This document shows positions 46,053-54,916 of a DNA stretch of 64,000 nt, in pieces. The stretch is from Sphingomonadaceae bacterium (GTDB lineage Bacteria; Pseudomonadota; Alphaproteobacteria; Sphingomonadales; Sphingomonadaceae): NCBI GenBank assembly GCA_016000085.1, contig JAECRT010000001.1:62001-126000 (forward strand). The letters run 5' to 3'. Under the pieces are notes generated by a model. That model had not been told where the DNA came from and did no database searches. It saw only the letters and a list, made by a program, of their open reading frames with translations. A program made the translations under genes and the position numbers. The number at the start of each line of letters is the position of its first letter. Position 1 is the stretch's first letter.

Positions 46053-47519
46053 TTGGCCGATATATCGCTGCACCGACCTTTTCCCGCGTCCGAGGTTAAG
46101 GCGTGGGATTATGAAACCGATGTTGCTGTTATCGGCTTTGGCGCAACGGGCGCGTGCGCCGCGATCGAGGCCGCGAATGATGGCGCACGCGTCATGCTAT
46201 TCGAGCGCGGATCTGGCAGCGGCGGCGCGTCAGCCCTGTCCGGCGGCGAGATTTATATTGGCGGCGGTGGCGGGACGGATGCTCAGCGTGCCGCAGGCTT
46301 TGAAGACACTACCCATGATTTTGCGGCATATCTCAAAGCAGCAGGCGGACCCTGCGCCGATGATGCCAAATGCGAACTCTATGCGCGCGAGGCGCTTAAA
46401 CATTATGAATGGCTAAAAGCCCAGGGCGTGCCCTATCGCGGTAACTACCTGCCCGGGAAGCATATCGAGCCAACCGACGATTCAACGCTGATCTGGTCGG
46501 GCAGCGAGGCGGCTTGGCCGTTCTGTGACCTGGCAAAACCCGCTCCACGCGGGCATGTGATCGCGCATATGGGCTGGGGCGGTGGACGGCCCTTGATCGA
46601 TTTGCTCGAAAGCCGTGCTCGTGACTTAGGTGTGCAGGTAGAAACGGACGCACGCGCCGTAGCGCTAGTGCAGGACGAGGCGCAACGCGTGGTTGGTGCC
46701 GTCGTGCGCATCGACAATCAGAATCTCTTTGTCCGTGCGGCCAAGGGCATTGTTCTGGCGACAGGCGGTTTTGTCTTTAACGAAGATATGCGACGCCGTT
46801 ACTGCCCAGAAACCTTCAAGATCAGCAGCCCTATCGGCGATCAGGATGATGGGTCGGGCATAGAATTGGGCGTGAGTGTCGGCGGTGATGCGGTCCATAT
46901 GGAACAATTTTTCACAACTTGTCCGTGGACCATGCCGGAACCGCAGGCCCATGGCGTATTCGTCAATCAGGCTGGCCAGCGTTTCATCAACGAGGATTGC
47001 TATCATGGCCGCGTGAGCCGGTGCGCAATCGACCAACTGGGCGACAGGGTATATTTGTTGCTCGACATCGCTCATTTCGATCAGCCGTTGGAAATGGCCG
47101 GGATCACCGTCGCTGGAACTGGCGAAAGCTGGGAAGAGGTTGAGGTGGAACTGGAAATGGCGCCCGGTACATTGAGCGCCACCATGGCTTTCTACAATGC
47201 CCAGGCGGCGGAGGGGCGCGACCCGCTGTTTCACAAACGCCTGCCGATTCTGACGCCGCTGGACCAAGGACCGTTCGTGGCGCTCGAGTTGAATTTTGCG
47301 AGCAGCTATTTCAGCTTTTTCACGCTGGGGGGGCTGCGCACCTCAACCGATGGTGAAGTACTGAACCGTGCTGGAGTAGCGGTTCCGGGCCTGTTCGCCG
47401 CCGGACGCTGCACGTCCGGACTACCTGCCTGGGGGCATGGTTATAGTTCTGGCCTCAGCCTGGCGGATTGCACATTTTTCGGCCGTCAAGCCGGGAAGGC
47501 AGCCGCCGCTGCCAAGTAG
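46053..47519 (+). CDS. FAD-dependent 3-ketosteroid dehydrogenase-like protein (KstD/fumarate reductase flavoprotein superfamily)
   Basis: DVAVIGFGATGACAAIEAANDGARVMLFERGSGSGGASALSGGEIYIGGG, GIVLATGGFVFNEDMRRRYCP, AWGHGYSSGLSLADCTFFGRQAG; probable TTG start. Confidence 0.8.
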   Translation: MADISLHRPFPASEVKAWDYETDVAVIGFGATGACAAIEAANDGARVMLFERGSGSGGASALSGGEIYIGGGGGTDAQRAAGFEDTTHDFAAYLKAAGGPCADDAKCELYAREALKHYEWLKAQGVPYRGNYLPGKHIEPTDDSTLIWSGSEAAWPFCDLAKPAPRGHVIAHMGWGGGRPLIDLLESRARDLGVQVETDARAVALVQDEAQRVVGAVVRIDNQNLFVRAAKGIVLATGGFVFNEDMRRRYCPETFKISSPIGDQDDGSGIELGVSVGGDAVHMEQFFTTCPWTMPEPQAHGVFVNQAGQRFINEDCYHGRVSRCAIDQLGDRVYLLLDIAHFDQPLEMAGITVAGTGESWEEVEVELEMAPGTLSATMAFYNAQAAEGRDPLFHKRLPILTPLDQGPFVALELNFASSYFSFFTLGGLRTSTDGEVLNRAGVAVPGLFAAGRCTSGLPAWGHGYSSGLSLADCTFFGRQAGKAAAAAK

Positions 47520-47720
47520 GCGGCGGTCGCAGGATGATGGCGGGCAGGGCGGTCCGCGTGATTGGTCAGTTCCGTTGCGATCGGATTGAAAAGGTTGGCA
47601 TCGTCGGTGTCCCACTTAGTGAGTGATAATCCAGGGCATCAAAAATTTAGAACAGCATCGCGCTGATGATGTTGGGTTTCCATTTATAAAAAATGATTTT
47701 TCAGAGGGGGCTTGGGGTCG

Positions 47721-49739
47721 ATGAACGCATCGAAAACGCAGCAGGATGCCACAAATCGTCGGTCGGGACGTATGGGTCGACGGGTGGTTATAGGCGTTGT
47801 TGGGGCGGCTGCCATTGTGGCGCTCATGGCGGCAACTGACTCATTTTCCTGGTTCCGGGCACGACCCGTCATCGATTATAGCGGTCCAATTGCGGCATGG
47901 ACACAATGGGGCGGAGATAGCGGAGGCGCACGTTATTCCCCCCTGACGCAGATCACCGCAGAAAATGTCTGGTCTCTCAAACCGGCATGGACCTATCATA
48001 TCGGCGCCGTCACCGCTCCTGAACCCATTTCACCGACTTTCGAGGCGACACCTATCACAGCCGAGGGCCGACTTTACGTCTGCTCGGGCGGTGGCCGCAT
48101 CGCGGCGGTCGATCCGGAAACGGGTAAGGAAATCTGGGCGGTAGACCCGAAGTCGGATAATTTCAGCACCTATTTGCTGAACTGCCGGGGCGTCACCTAT
48201 GCCCGGGATGCAGCCACCAAAGCTGGAGAGGCCTGTTCTGGACGGATTTTTGCGGGAACGCTCGACGGCAGGCTGATCGCGCTCGATTCCGTGACCGGGC
48301 GGGCGTGCCGTTCCTTCGGCGCCCACGGCATTCTCGATCTCAAGCCGGGGCTTGGCAAGCAAGAGCGCGGCGATCTGTCGATCTCGTCACCCCCGGTGAT
48401 TATCGATAACAAAATTGTCGTCAACGGGCGGATCGTCGACAATATGAGGGCCGATGTGCCTGCTGGCGCCATCCGCGCATTTGATGTGCATAGCGGAAAG
48501 CCGGCCTGGTCATGGAACGCCTTGCCACCGGGCATGGACGACGCCCGGAATGCACCGTCAGGCGAGCAGTTCGTGCGCGGCACGCCCAATTCGTGGGCAC
48601 CCATGTCGGCTGATCCCAAACTAAATCTCGTCTATGTTCCGATGGGAAACCCTGCGGTTGATCATTTCGGCGGAAATCGCAACGGGATTGACTATTATGG
48701 CAGTTCGGTTGTTGCGCTCGATGCGGCGACCGGTGCCGTCCGCTGGCACTTCCAGATCGTGCATCATGACGTTTGGGACTATGATATCCCGGCGCAGCCG
48801 ACGCTGTTCGAATTCCCAACCGCAAGCGGCCCGGTACCTGCTCTCGCCCAGACCACCAAGCAGGGCCATATCTTCATTCTGGATCGGCGCACCGGCAGGC
48901 CGCTTTCCCCGGTTATTGAGCGACCGGTGCCACAGGGCGGGGTGGCAAGTGAACACCTGGCCCCGACACAGCCTTTCCCGGCCAATCCGGCTTTCATCAT
49001 TCGCGATCCAGACCTGACCGAAGACGACATGTGGGGCTTTACCTTTTACGATAAGGGGAAATGCAAGGCGCAGTTCCGAGCCGCCGATTATAAAGGTCTG
49101 TTTACGCCACCCTCGACGAAGGGCTGGATTCAGTTTCCAAGTTTTCAGGGTGCTTCGAATTGGGGTGGCGTGACGATCGATCCGGAACGCGGAATCCTCA
49201 TCGCGAATACGCAACAGGTCGCATCGGTCATGAAATTGGTGCCACAAGCGGAAATCGCCGTGCGACAGAAAGCCGGGGATCAAATTATACCGACCAAAGG
49301 AGCGCCCTATGGTCTATCCATGAAGCCTTTGCTTTCGCCCTTTGGAGCGCCCTGCAACCGTCCGCCGTGGGGCACATTGACGGCGATCGATCTAAAGGCC
49401 GGCAAGCGCCTTTGGGAGGTTCCCTTTGGCACGACCCGGGACCAGGCGCCGTTTCCTCTCTGGCTGAAACTGGGCGTGCCTAATTTGGGAGGCTCGATTG
49501 TAACCGCATCTGGCCTCATTTTCATCGGTGCGGCGACGGATAATTATTTGCGAGCCTATGACATTCGCACAGGCAAGCAACTTTGGCGTACACGCCTTCC
49601 CGCCGGCGGGCAGGCGACGCCAATGACCTATCGACTAAGCAAAAATGGCCGCCAATATGTCGTCATTGCTGCTGGAGGACATAAATATCTCGGTACCGGC
49701 AGCGGAGATGCACTTGTGGCTTACGCGCTGCCGCAATGA
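47721..49739 (+). CDS. Membrane-anchored PQQ-dependent dehydrogenase (glucose/quinate type)
   Basis: One N-terminal TM segment, WTQWGGDSGGARYSPLTQITAENVWSLKPAWTYHIG, IVHHDVWDYDIPAQPTLFEF, NWGGVTIDPERGILIANTQQ. Confidence 0.87.
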   Translation: MNASKTQQDATNRRSGRMGRRVVIGVVGAAAIVALMAATDSFSWFRARPVIDYSGPIAAWTQWGGDSGGARYSPLTQITAENVWSLKPAWTYHIGAVTAPEPISPTFEATPITAEGRLYVCSGGGRIAAVDPETGKEIWAVDPKSDNFSTYLLNCRGVTYARDAATKAGEACSGRIFAGTLDGRLIALDSVTGRACRSFGAHGILDLKPGLGKQERGDLSISSPPVIIDNKIVVNGRIVDNMRADVPAGAIRAFDVHSGKPAWSWNALPPGMDDARNAPSGEQFVRGTPNSWAPMSADPKLNLVYVPMGNPAVDHFGGNRNGIDYYGSSVVALDAATGAVRWHFQIVHHDVWDYDIPAQPTLFEFPTASGPVPALAQTTKQGHIFILDRRTGRPLSPVIERPVPQGGVASEHLAPTQPFPANPAFIIRDPDLTEDDMWGFTFYDKGKCKAQFRAADYKGLFTPPSTKGWIQFPSFQGASNWGGVTIDPERGILIANTQQVASVMKLVPQAEIAVRQKAGDQIIPTKGAPYGLSMKPLLSPFGAPCNRPPWGTLTAIDLKAGKRLWEVPFGTTRDQAPFPLWLKLGVPNLGGSIVTASGLIFIGAATDNYLRAYDIRTGKQLWRTRLPAGGQATPMTYRLSKNGRQYVVIAAGGHKYLGTGSGDALVAYALPQ

Positions 49740-49751
49740 TCATGACGTGTC

Positions 49752-49778
49752 GACGCGGGCGAATGACACGCCCGCGTC
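49752..49778. terminator. Hairpin between convergent genes
   Basis: GACGCGGGCG-aatgaca-CGCCCGCGTC, perfect 10-bp arms. Confidence 0.6.
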
Positions 49779-49814
49779 TATTAACGATCTCGATCGTGGC
49801 GGAGCCACCTTCAT

Positions 49815-50270
49815 TCACTCGCTGTGTCTGGGTTCAATTCTTGCGAGGCTGATGGCAAAGCCGCATCGCTCAGCAGTATCCAGATTGAACTCCTGGTATC
49901 TGATAAACATGCCTCCCAAATGCCGGTCAATTTCGGCCTGCGTGTAGTCTAGGGCGTGAACGGACCTGTAGCCGTCGCGTGTCGCCCGTTCCATCGCGGC
50001 ATCGCCGTCATCCACGTTGAAGAACACGTTCATCACGCCTTCTCCATGCGTCGCCAGAAATGCGGACACGGCGCTGCTTTCCTCACGACCCGGGAGAGGA
50101 GCGCACAACTCGATGCCCGCATCCCACGCGATGGATACACCTATGCCAAAGGGCTCTCCGGTCCAATGCGCGTCGACAAAAGTTGCGCCCAGGAGATCGT
50201 GATATCTTCGCTTTGCAATTTCCAGATTGCGTACTGCAATCATGATACGGTTCACGCCTTTGACACCCAT
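49815..50270 (-). CDS. VOC/glyoxalase-fold protein
   Basis: VKGVNRIMIAVRNLEIAKRRYHDLLGATF, AWDAGIELCAPLPG. Confidence 0.75.
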   Translation of the reverse strand: MGVKGVNRIMIAVRNLEIAKRRYHDLLGATFVDAHWTGEPFGIGVSIAWDAGIELCAPLPGREESSAVSAFLATHGEGVMNVFFNVDDGDAAMERATRDGYRSVHALDYTQAEIDRHLGGMFIRYQEFNLDTAERCGFAISLARIEPRHSE

Positions 50271-50375
50271 AATTCTCTCCTTTGGGGATATTGATCACCC
50301 TGCGCTTAAATGTGCCAGTCTCCAGCGGTCCAGACATGCGGATGGCCAGAGCCTGTTCATAATATCGTGTTGCCA

Positions 50376-52499
50376 TCACAGCGCGCGCGCCACTGTCGCA
50401 GCGCTCCGCATAGCTCCTTCCACAAAGCCGACACCTGCCGCGTCACCGATGATATGTGGGCTAAACCCACTCGCCCGCAATTGTTGGGCGAAACGGTCGT
50501 CGCCGTCCGCGCCCTTGGCTATCAGGACATGATTGGCCTGCCACTCGAGCTTGTTGCCTTCAGCCGAAACGGCGCGGACCGCATCCTTGCTGATCTCGAT
50601 ATCGTAAACCGACGGGAAGAATCTGACGCCGGCATCTTTCAGATCATCGAGAATTCGCCATCGGCGAACAATCTGGAGTCCTCGCCCAAATTTCGCGGCT
50701 TGGTCGATGATCGTCACGTGGCGCCCCCGATGGGCCAGGAATTCCGCGAGTTCGAGTCCGACCAGATCTCCCCCAACGATGACGATCTCCTGGCCGAACG
50801 GCATCCAGCTTTTCGTGGCTGCGCGAACCACCGATGGAACAGTTGTGGCACCGGTCGCAGAGGCAAGCCTTGCCGCCGCCCGGGCGGACCATCCCAGCTT
50901 CTTGCGTCCTGGCGCGGGTGCCTCGCCCAACATCAGGCGCCGCAAATCGTCGCCGTTAAGCACATGCGGCAAGTCGTCTCCGGGAAGTCGGCAGAGATCG
51001 CGACGGGCGCCACTGGCAACCACAACCTCGTCGGCGCCAATCGAGCGTAGCATCTCCACGGTTGCTTCGGTGTTCAGGCGCACATCGATGTCTGTTGTCT
51101 CGACTTCGCGGATCAGCCATTCGAGCAAGTGTTCGTTGGGATCATAGGCGATCGAGGCGAACCGTAACGTGCCCCCAAGGACCGCCGCTCGTTCGATCAG
51201 GGTGACCTTATGACCTCGCAGGCGTGACCGGCGCGCAGCCTCCAGTCCTGCGGGCCCGCCACCGACCACGACGACGTGCTTGGGGCAGGGGGCTGGTTCC
51301 AGCCATGCAGCCTGTTCAAAAGCTGTTTCCGGATTAACCGCACAGCGCACCGAATCTCCGAGATAGATCGCGCTAATGCAGGTGTAACAATAGATGCAAG
51401 GCAATATGCTTTCGGGATCGCCCTTGGCCAACTTGGCCGGGAGATCAGGGTCCGCCAGGATCTTTCGCCCCATCGCGAGGAAGTCGGCCTCCCCGCGCGC
51501 AATGATCCCCTCTGCATTTGCCGGCTCGATCCGTCCCGAAACGATCACCGGCACTGATACTGCTGCCTTGATCGCCGCAGCCTTCGAGATGTTGAGACCT
51601 GGCTCATGAGGGGTGTGCGAGCCGGAGTGGAGCGCGCCGCGCGACGTTTCATGATTGGCCGTGACGGTGATTGCCTGGGCGCCGGCGGCCTCGGCGAGCC
51701 TTGCCGTCTCTAGCGCATGGTGAAGCCGGATACCGCCCTCGCGCTCATATTCCTCGGTGTCGATCTTGCACCAAACCGCGATATCGCCGCCAGCCCCCTC
51801 TCGCACCGCCCGGATGATCTCGACAAGCAGGCGAGACCGGTTTTCGACACTACCACCATATTCATCCTCGCGTCGATTGGTCGCGGGCGATAGAAAGGAG
51901 GAAATGATATAGCCATGCCCCGCATGGATCTCGATCCCATCGACGCCAGCTGCGCGCGCGCGTCTCGCCGCCGCGCCAAACATCGCTACAAGCTCCGCGA
52001 TATCCTCCCGGGTCATGACCTTGTAGCGAACGTCCCGAAGCTGGAAGAACGGGGCGACGGCTGCCTCTTCCTCCAAGAAACCCGCCATCATGTCGCCATC
52101 GATGATGACAGGAAGCGAGGGCGTCCACGCCGGCCGCCCGGCCAGCATGTCCTCCATGGCCACCAGTCCCCCGAAATGGAGCTGAACCGCAAACCGCGCA
52201 CCATGAGCCTGCACGTCGCGGGCGAGCAGTGCCAGACCGGCGATATGCCCGTCTTCGGACAGAGCTGGCTGGCCTTTCATGTTGGAACCGATTGGCCAAC
52301 CAACCCCCACTACGCCCAGCGTCACCAAGCCGATGCCGCCTTCAGCCTGTCGACTGTGGAAAGCCCGCAGACGCTCGCCGCATGTGCCGTCCGCTTCGGC
52401 CAGGCCCGCCCCCATGGCGGTCAGCAGCATACGGTTCCGCAACGTCATTGGTCCAATGCGACCACGCGCGCTGAGATAGTCAAAGCGAGGCGCGGCCAT
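50376..52499 (-). CDS. 2,4-dienoyl-CoA reductase-like FMN/FAD/4Fe-4S oxidoreductase (OYE family, BaiCD/BaiH-like architecture)
   Basis: OYE barrel GIEIHAGHGYIISSFLSPATNRREDEYGGSVENR, Cys cluster CIYCYTCISAIYLGDSVRC, FAD motifs KHVVVVGGGPAGLEAARRSRLRGHKVTLIE and VIVGGDLVGLELAEFLAHRG. Confidence 0.88.
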   Translation of the reverse strand: MAAPRFDYLSARGRIGPMTLRNRMLLTAMGAGLAEADGTCGERLRAFHSRQAEGGIGLVTLGVVGVGWPIGSNMKGQPALSEDGHIAGLALLARDVQAHGARFAVQLHFGGLVAMEDMLAGRPAWTPSLPVIIDGDMMAGFLEEEAAVAPFFQLRDVRYKVMTREDIAELVAMFGAAARRARAAGVDGIEIHAGHGYIISSFLSPATNRREDEYGGSVENRSRLLVEIIRAVREGAGGDIAVWCKIDTEEYEREGGIRLHHALETARLAEAAGAQAITVTANHETSRGALHSGSHTPHEPGLNISKAAAIKAAVSVPVIVSGRIEPANAEGIIARGEADFLAMGRKILADPDLPAKLAKGDPESILPCIYCYTCISAIYLGDSVRCAVNPETAFEQAAWLEPAPCPKHVVVVGGGPAGLEAARRSRLRGHKVTLIERAAVLGGTLRFASIAYDPNEHLLEWLIREVETTDIDVRLNTEATVEMLRSIGADEVVVASGARRDLCRLPGDDLPHVLNGDDLRRLMLGEAPAPGRKKLGWSARAAARLASATGATTVPSVVRAATKSWMPFGQEIVIVGGDLVGLELAEFLAHRGRHVTIIDQAAKFGRGLQIVRRWRILDDLKDAGVRFFPSVYDIEISKDAVRAVSAEGNKLEWQANHVLIAKGADGDDRFAQQLRASGFSPHIIGDAAGVGFVEGAMRSAATVARAL

Positions 52500-54808
52500 C
52501 AGAATTTCACCCGTAGATCGATGCCATAGGTTCGGGGTTCCGCATAACTGACAGTGGCAAATCCCAGCGATCCGAAGTCCACGCCGCCAAGCAGGTAATT
52601 TTCATTGGTGATATTTTTTCCCCACACCGCAATCTCGGCACCGCTACTGCCCAGCCGCAGTTCCGACAGGGTAACGCGCGCGTCCAGGCGGCCAACGCCA
52701 TCGTCCGCGATCACATCGTTGAACGGGTTCAACAGCGTTCCCGCATGCCAGTACATGCTGCTCCGGTAGGAATAATCGAGCCGTGCCGAGAGCTGGCCGA
52801 AGGCAAAGGGATCAAAGCGGTATTCCAGCCCCAGACTGGCGGTGGTGTCGGGTGAATAAATGAAATGGGCATCATCCGCGATGTCGACGACCTGGTCGGT
52901 CAGCGGATTTCGGATCTCGAATGTCTTGTAGTCCCGGTGGGTGTAGCCGACATTGCCGGTCAGGATGATGTTGTCGGTGATAAGCCCCGTGAATTCGGCT
53001 TCGACGCCGTTATAATGCGCGCTTCCGGCGTTGACGGTGATGCCGAGCGAACCACCGGACCCGGCTAAGAACTGGCCCACCTGGACATCCTTGTGCACGG
53101 CATGGAAGACGGCGAGGTTGAACCGCAGGCGACGATCGAAAACTTCTGTCTTCAGCCCGATTTCGTAGGAAGTAAGGTTTTCCGGGTCGAACCCTTCATT
53201 GATCGAGCGAGCATTGAAGCCGCCCGCCTTGTATCCGGTCGCAATCCGGGCATAGGCCATGATGTCGTCGGACCAGTCATAATCGAGCGTGATGGCCCAG
53301 TTGAAATTGTTGAAGCTGCGGTCGAGATTGCGCGCATTGGGAAGTGTCTGGTTGAGATGCTTGTCATCCCAGGTGTAGCGCCCCCCTCCGGTAAGGTTGA
53401 GCCGATCGGTCAGCGGAGTTGTAACCTGCCCAAACAGAGCTTTCGATTTCGATCTGTGACGATAGATGAAATTGCTCGCGAGATTAACGCCAAAGGAATC
53501 CACACTCACGCTCGGCGTCACGGGAATGGGCGCCGGCGACGGGACGATGAACGTCAGAAAGGTCGGATTTTCCTCTTTCGCGCTCTCTTCGAAATAGAAA
53601 GCGCCGAGTACGAACTCAGTCCGATCGCCGATCTTGCCGAGCAGATTGAATTCCTGGGTCCACTGATCCTGATCCCGCTCAAAGGTGAGATGAAACAGGC
53701 TGATCGGCTGAACGCCCAGCGGAATGAAAGGACCGCCAGCAAACAGGATAGGATCGACCACGAATCCGACCAGCCCGCCATTACCGTCCTGATCGTTGAC
53801 GACCGAATTGGACCATTTCCGATAGCCGGTCAGCGAACGCAGTGTCAGATTTTGGCCAAGGTCAACCTCGGCCGTGAGCGCGTGGCCCTGCACTTTGTCG
53901 CGTATGGGACCATCATGGTCCAGGGTCAGCCGATTGATCCTGTTGCGCGAGATCTGAGGTGCGAGCCCGCCCAGCGCGGATGAGGCATTGATGTAGGCTG
54001 CAATGTCAGGCCGCGCGAATGCCAACTGGTTCTGGTTCGCCACGCTGCGCCGGCTATTGTAGTCATAAGTGTAGTTCAGTCGCAGGGGGCCATCCTGATC
54101 GTAAGCGACCGATAGCCGAAACGCATCGACGTTGTAGGCGCCCGGATCGGCACTGTCCTTGGCCAGCACATTGTCGGCATAGCCGTCGCGCTGTTTGTGC
54201 AGATAGGTGAATTGCGCGCGAACGCCGCTGTCGCCTAGCGTCCCGGTATTGAGGCTGGTCTTGGTCTGGATGTAACCGAAACGGCCATAGCTCAACCATT
54301 GCTCGACGCCGAAATCTGCCGTCGGCTTTTTGGAGATAAGGTTGACTGCGCCGCCAATGGTGTTGCGGCCGTATAATGTGCCCTGCGGTCCACGCAGGAC
54401 TTCGATCCGCTCGAGGTCGACCAGGTCAAAAACGGCGCCGGAACTTCGCCCCAGGATAATGCCGTCGACATAAATGCCCACAGGCGAATCCACCGTAAGG
54501 ATCGTCTCGCTCTCCCCAATACCGCGAATGAAAAGCGCGATGTTCGAGGTCGATGCGCCGGTCGTGGTGATGCTGAGATTTGGTGCAATCGCCGTCAGGC
54601 TGGAAACATCCGTGATGCCGCGCTTGTTGATCGTATCAGCCGTCACGGCGCTGATGGCCAGCGGCGTGTCCTGTAGATTTTCCGACCGCTTCTGTGCGGT
54701 CACTACGATCTCTTCGAGCGACGCGTTATTCTGCGCGGTTTGCTGCGCATGGACGGGCGCGCAAAACAGATATGTGCATCCAGCAAGCAGCCAGGCATTT
54801 CTGGTCAT
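52499..54808 (-). CDS. TonB-dependent receptor
   Basis: Signal peptide, EEIVVTAQKRSENLQDTPLAISAV TonB-box/plug, VLRGPQGTLYGRNTIGGAVNLISKKP, C-terminal aromatic LRVKF. Confidence 0.92.
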   Translation of the reverse strand: MTRNAWLLAGCTYLFCAPVHAQQTAQNNASLEEIVVTAQKRSENLQDTPLAISAVTADTINKRGITDVSSLTAIAPNLSITTTGASTSNIALFIRGIGESETILTVDSPVGIYVDGIILGRSSGAVFDLVDLERIEVLRGPQGTLYGRNTIGGAVNLISKKPTADFGVEQWLSYGRFGYIQTKTSLNTGTLGDSGVRAQFTYLHKQRDGYADNVLAKDSADPGAYNVDAFRLSVAYDQDGPLRLNYTYDYNSRRSVANQNQLAFARPDIAAYINASSALGGLAPQISRNRINRLTLDHDGPIRDKVQGHALTAEVDLGQNLTLRSLTGYRKWSNSVVNDQDGNGGLVGFVVDPILFAGGPFIPLGVQPISLFHLTFERDQDQWTQEFNLLGKIGDRTEFVLGAFYFEESAKEENPTFLTFIVPSPAPIPVTPSVSVDSFGVNLASNFIYRHRSKSKALFGQVTTPLTDRLNLTGGGRYTWDDKHLNQTLPNARNLDRSFNNFNWAITLDYDWSDDIMAYARIATGYKAGGFNARSINEGFDPENLTSYEIGLKTEVFDRRLRFNLAVFHAVHKDVQVGQFLAGSGGSLGITVNAGSAHYNGVEAEFTGLITDNIILTGNVGYTHRDYKTFEIRNPLTDQVVDIADDAHFIYSPDTTASLGLEYRFDPFAFGQLSARLDYSYRSSMYWHAGTLLNPFNDVIADDGVGRLDARVTLSELRLGSSGAEIAVWGKNITNENYLLGGVDFGSLGFATVSYAEPRTYGIDLRVKF

Positions 54809-54875
54809 TTCTTCTCCCCTTCACTTTTATATGGGGTAAACCTAGCGGGACTAAGGACGGCAGAAGGGGGCATTA

Positions 54876-54903
54876 GCGTGCAAATTAGGGGGGATTTGCG
54901 CGC
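54876..54903. promoter_or_regulatory. Inverted repeat in AraC/TonB-receptor divergent promoter
   Basis: GCGTGCAAAT-tagggggg-ATTTGCGCGC, 9 of 10 paired. Confidence 0.5.
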
Positions 54904-54916
54904 AGATATGCTATGA

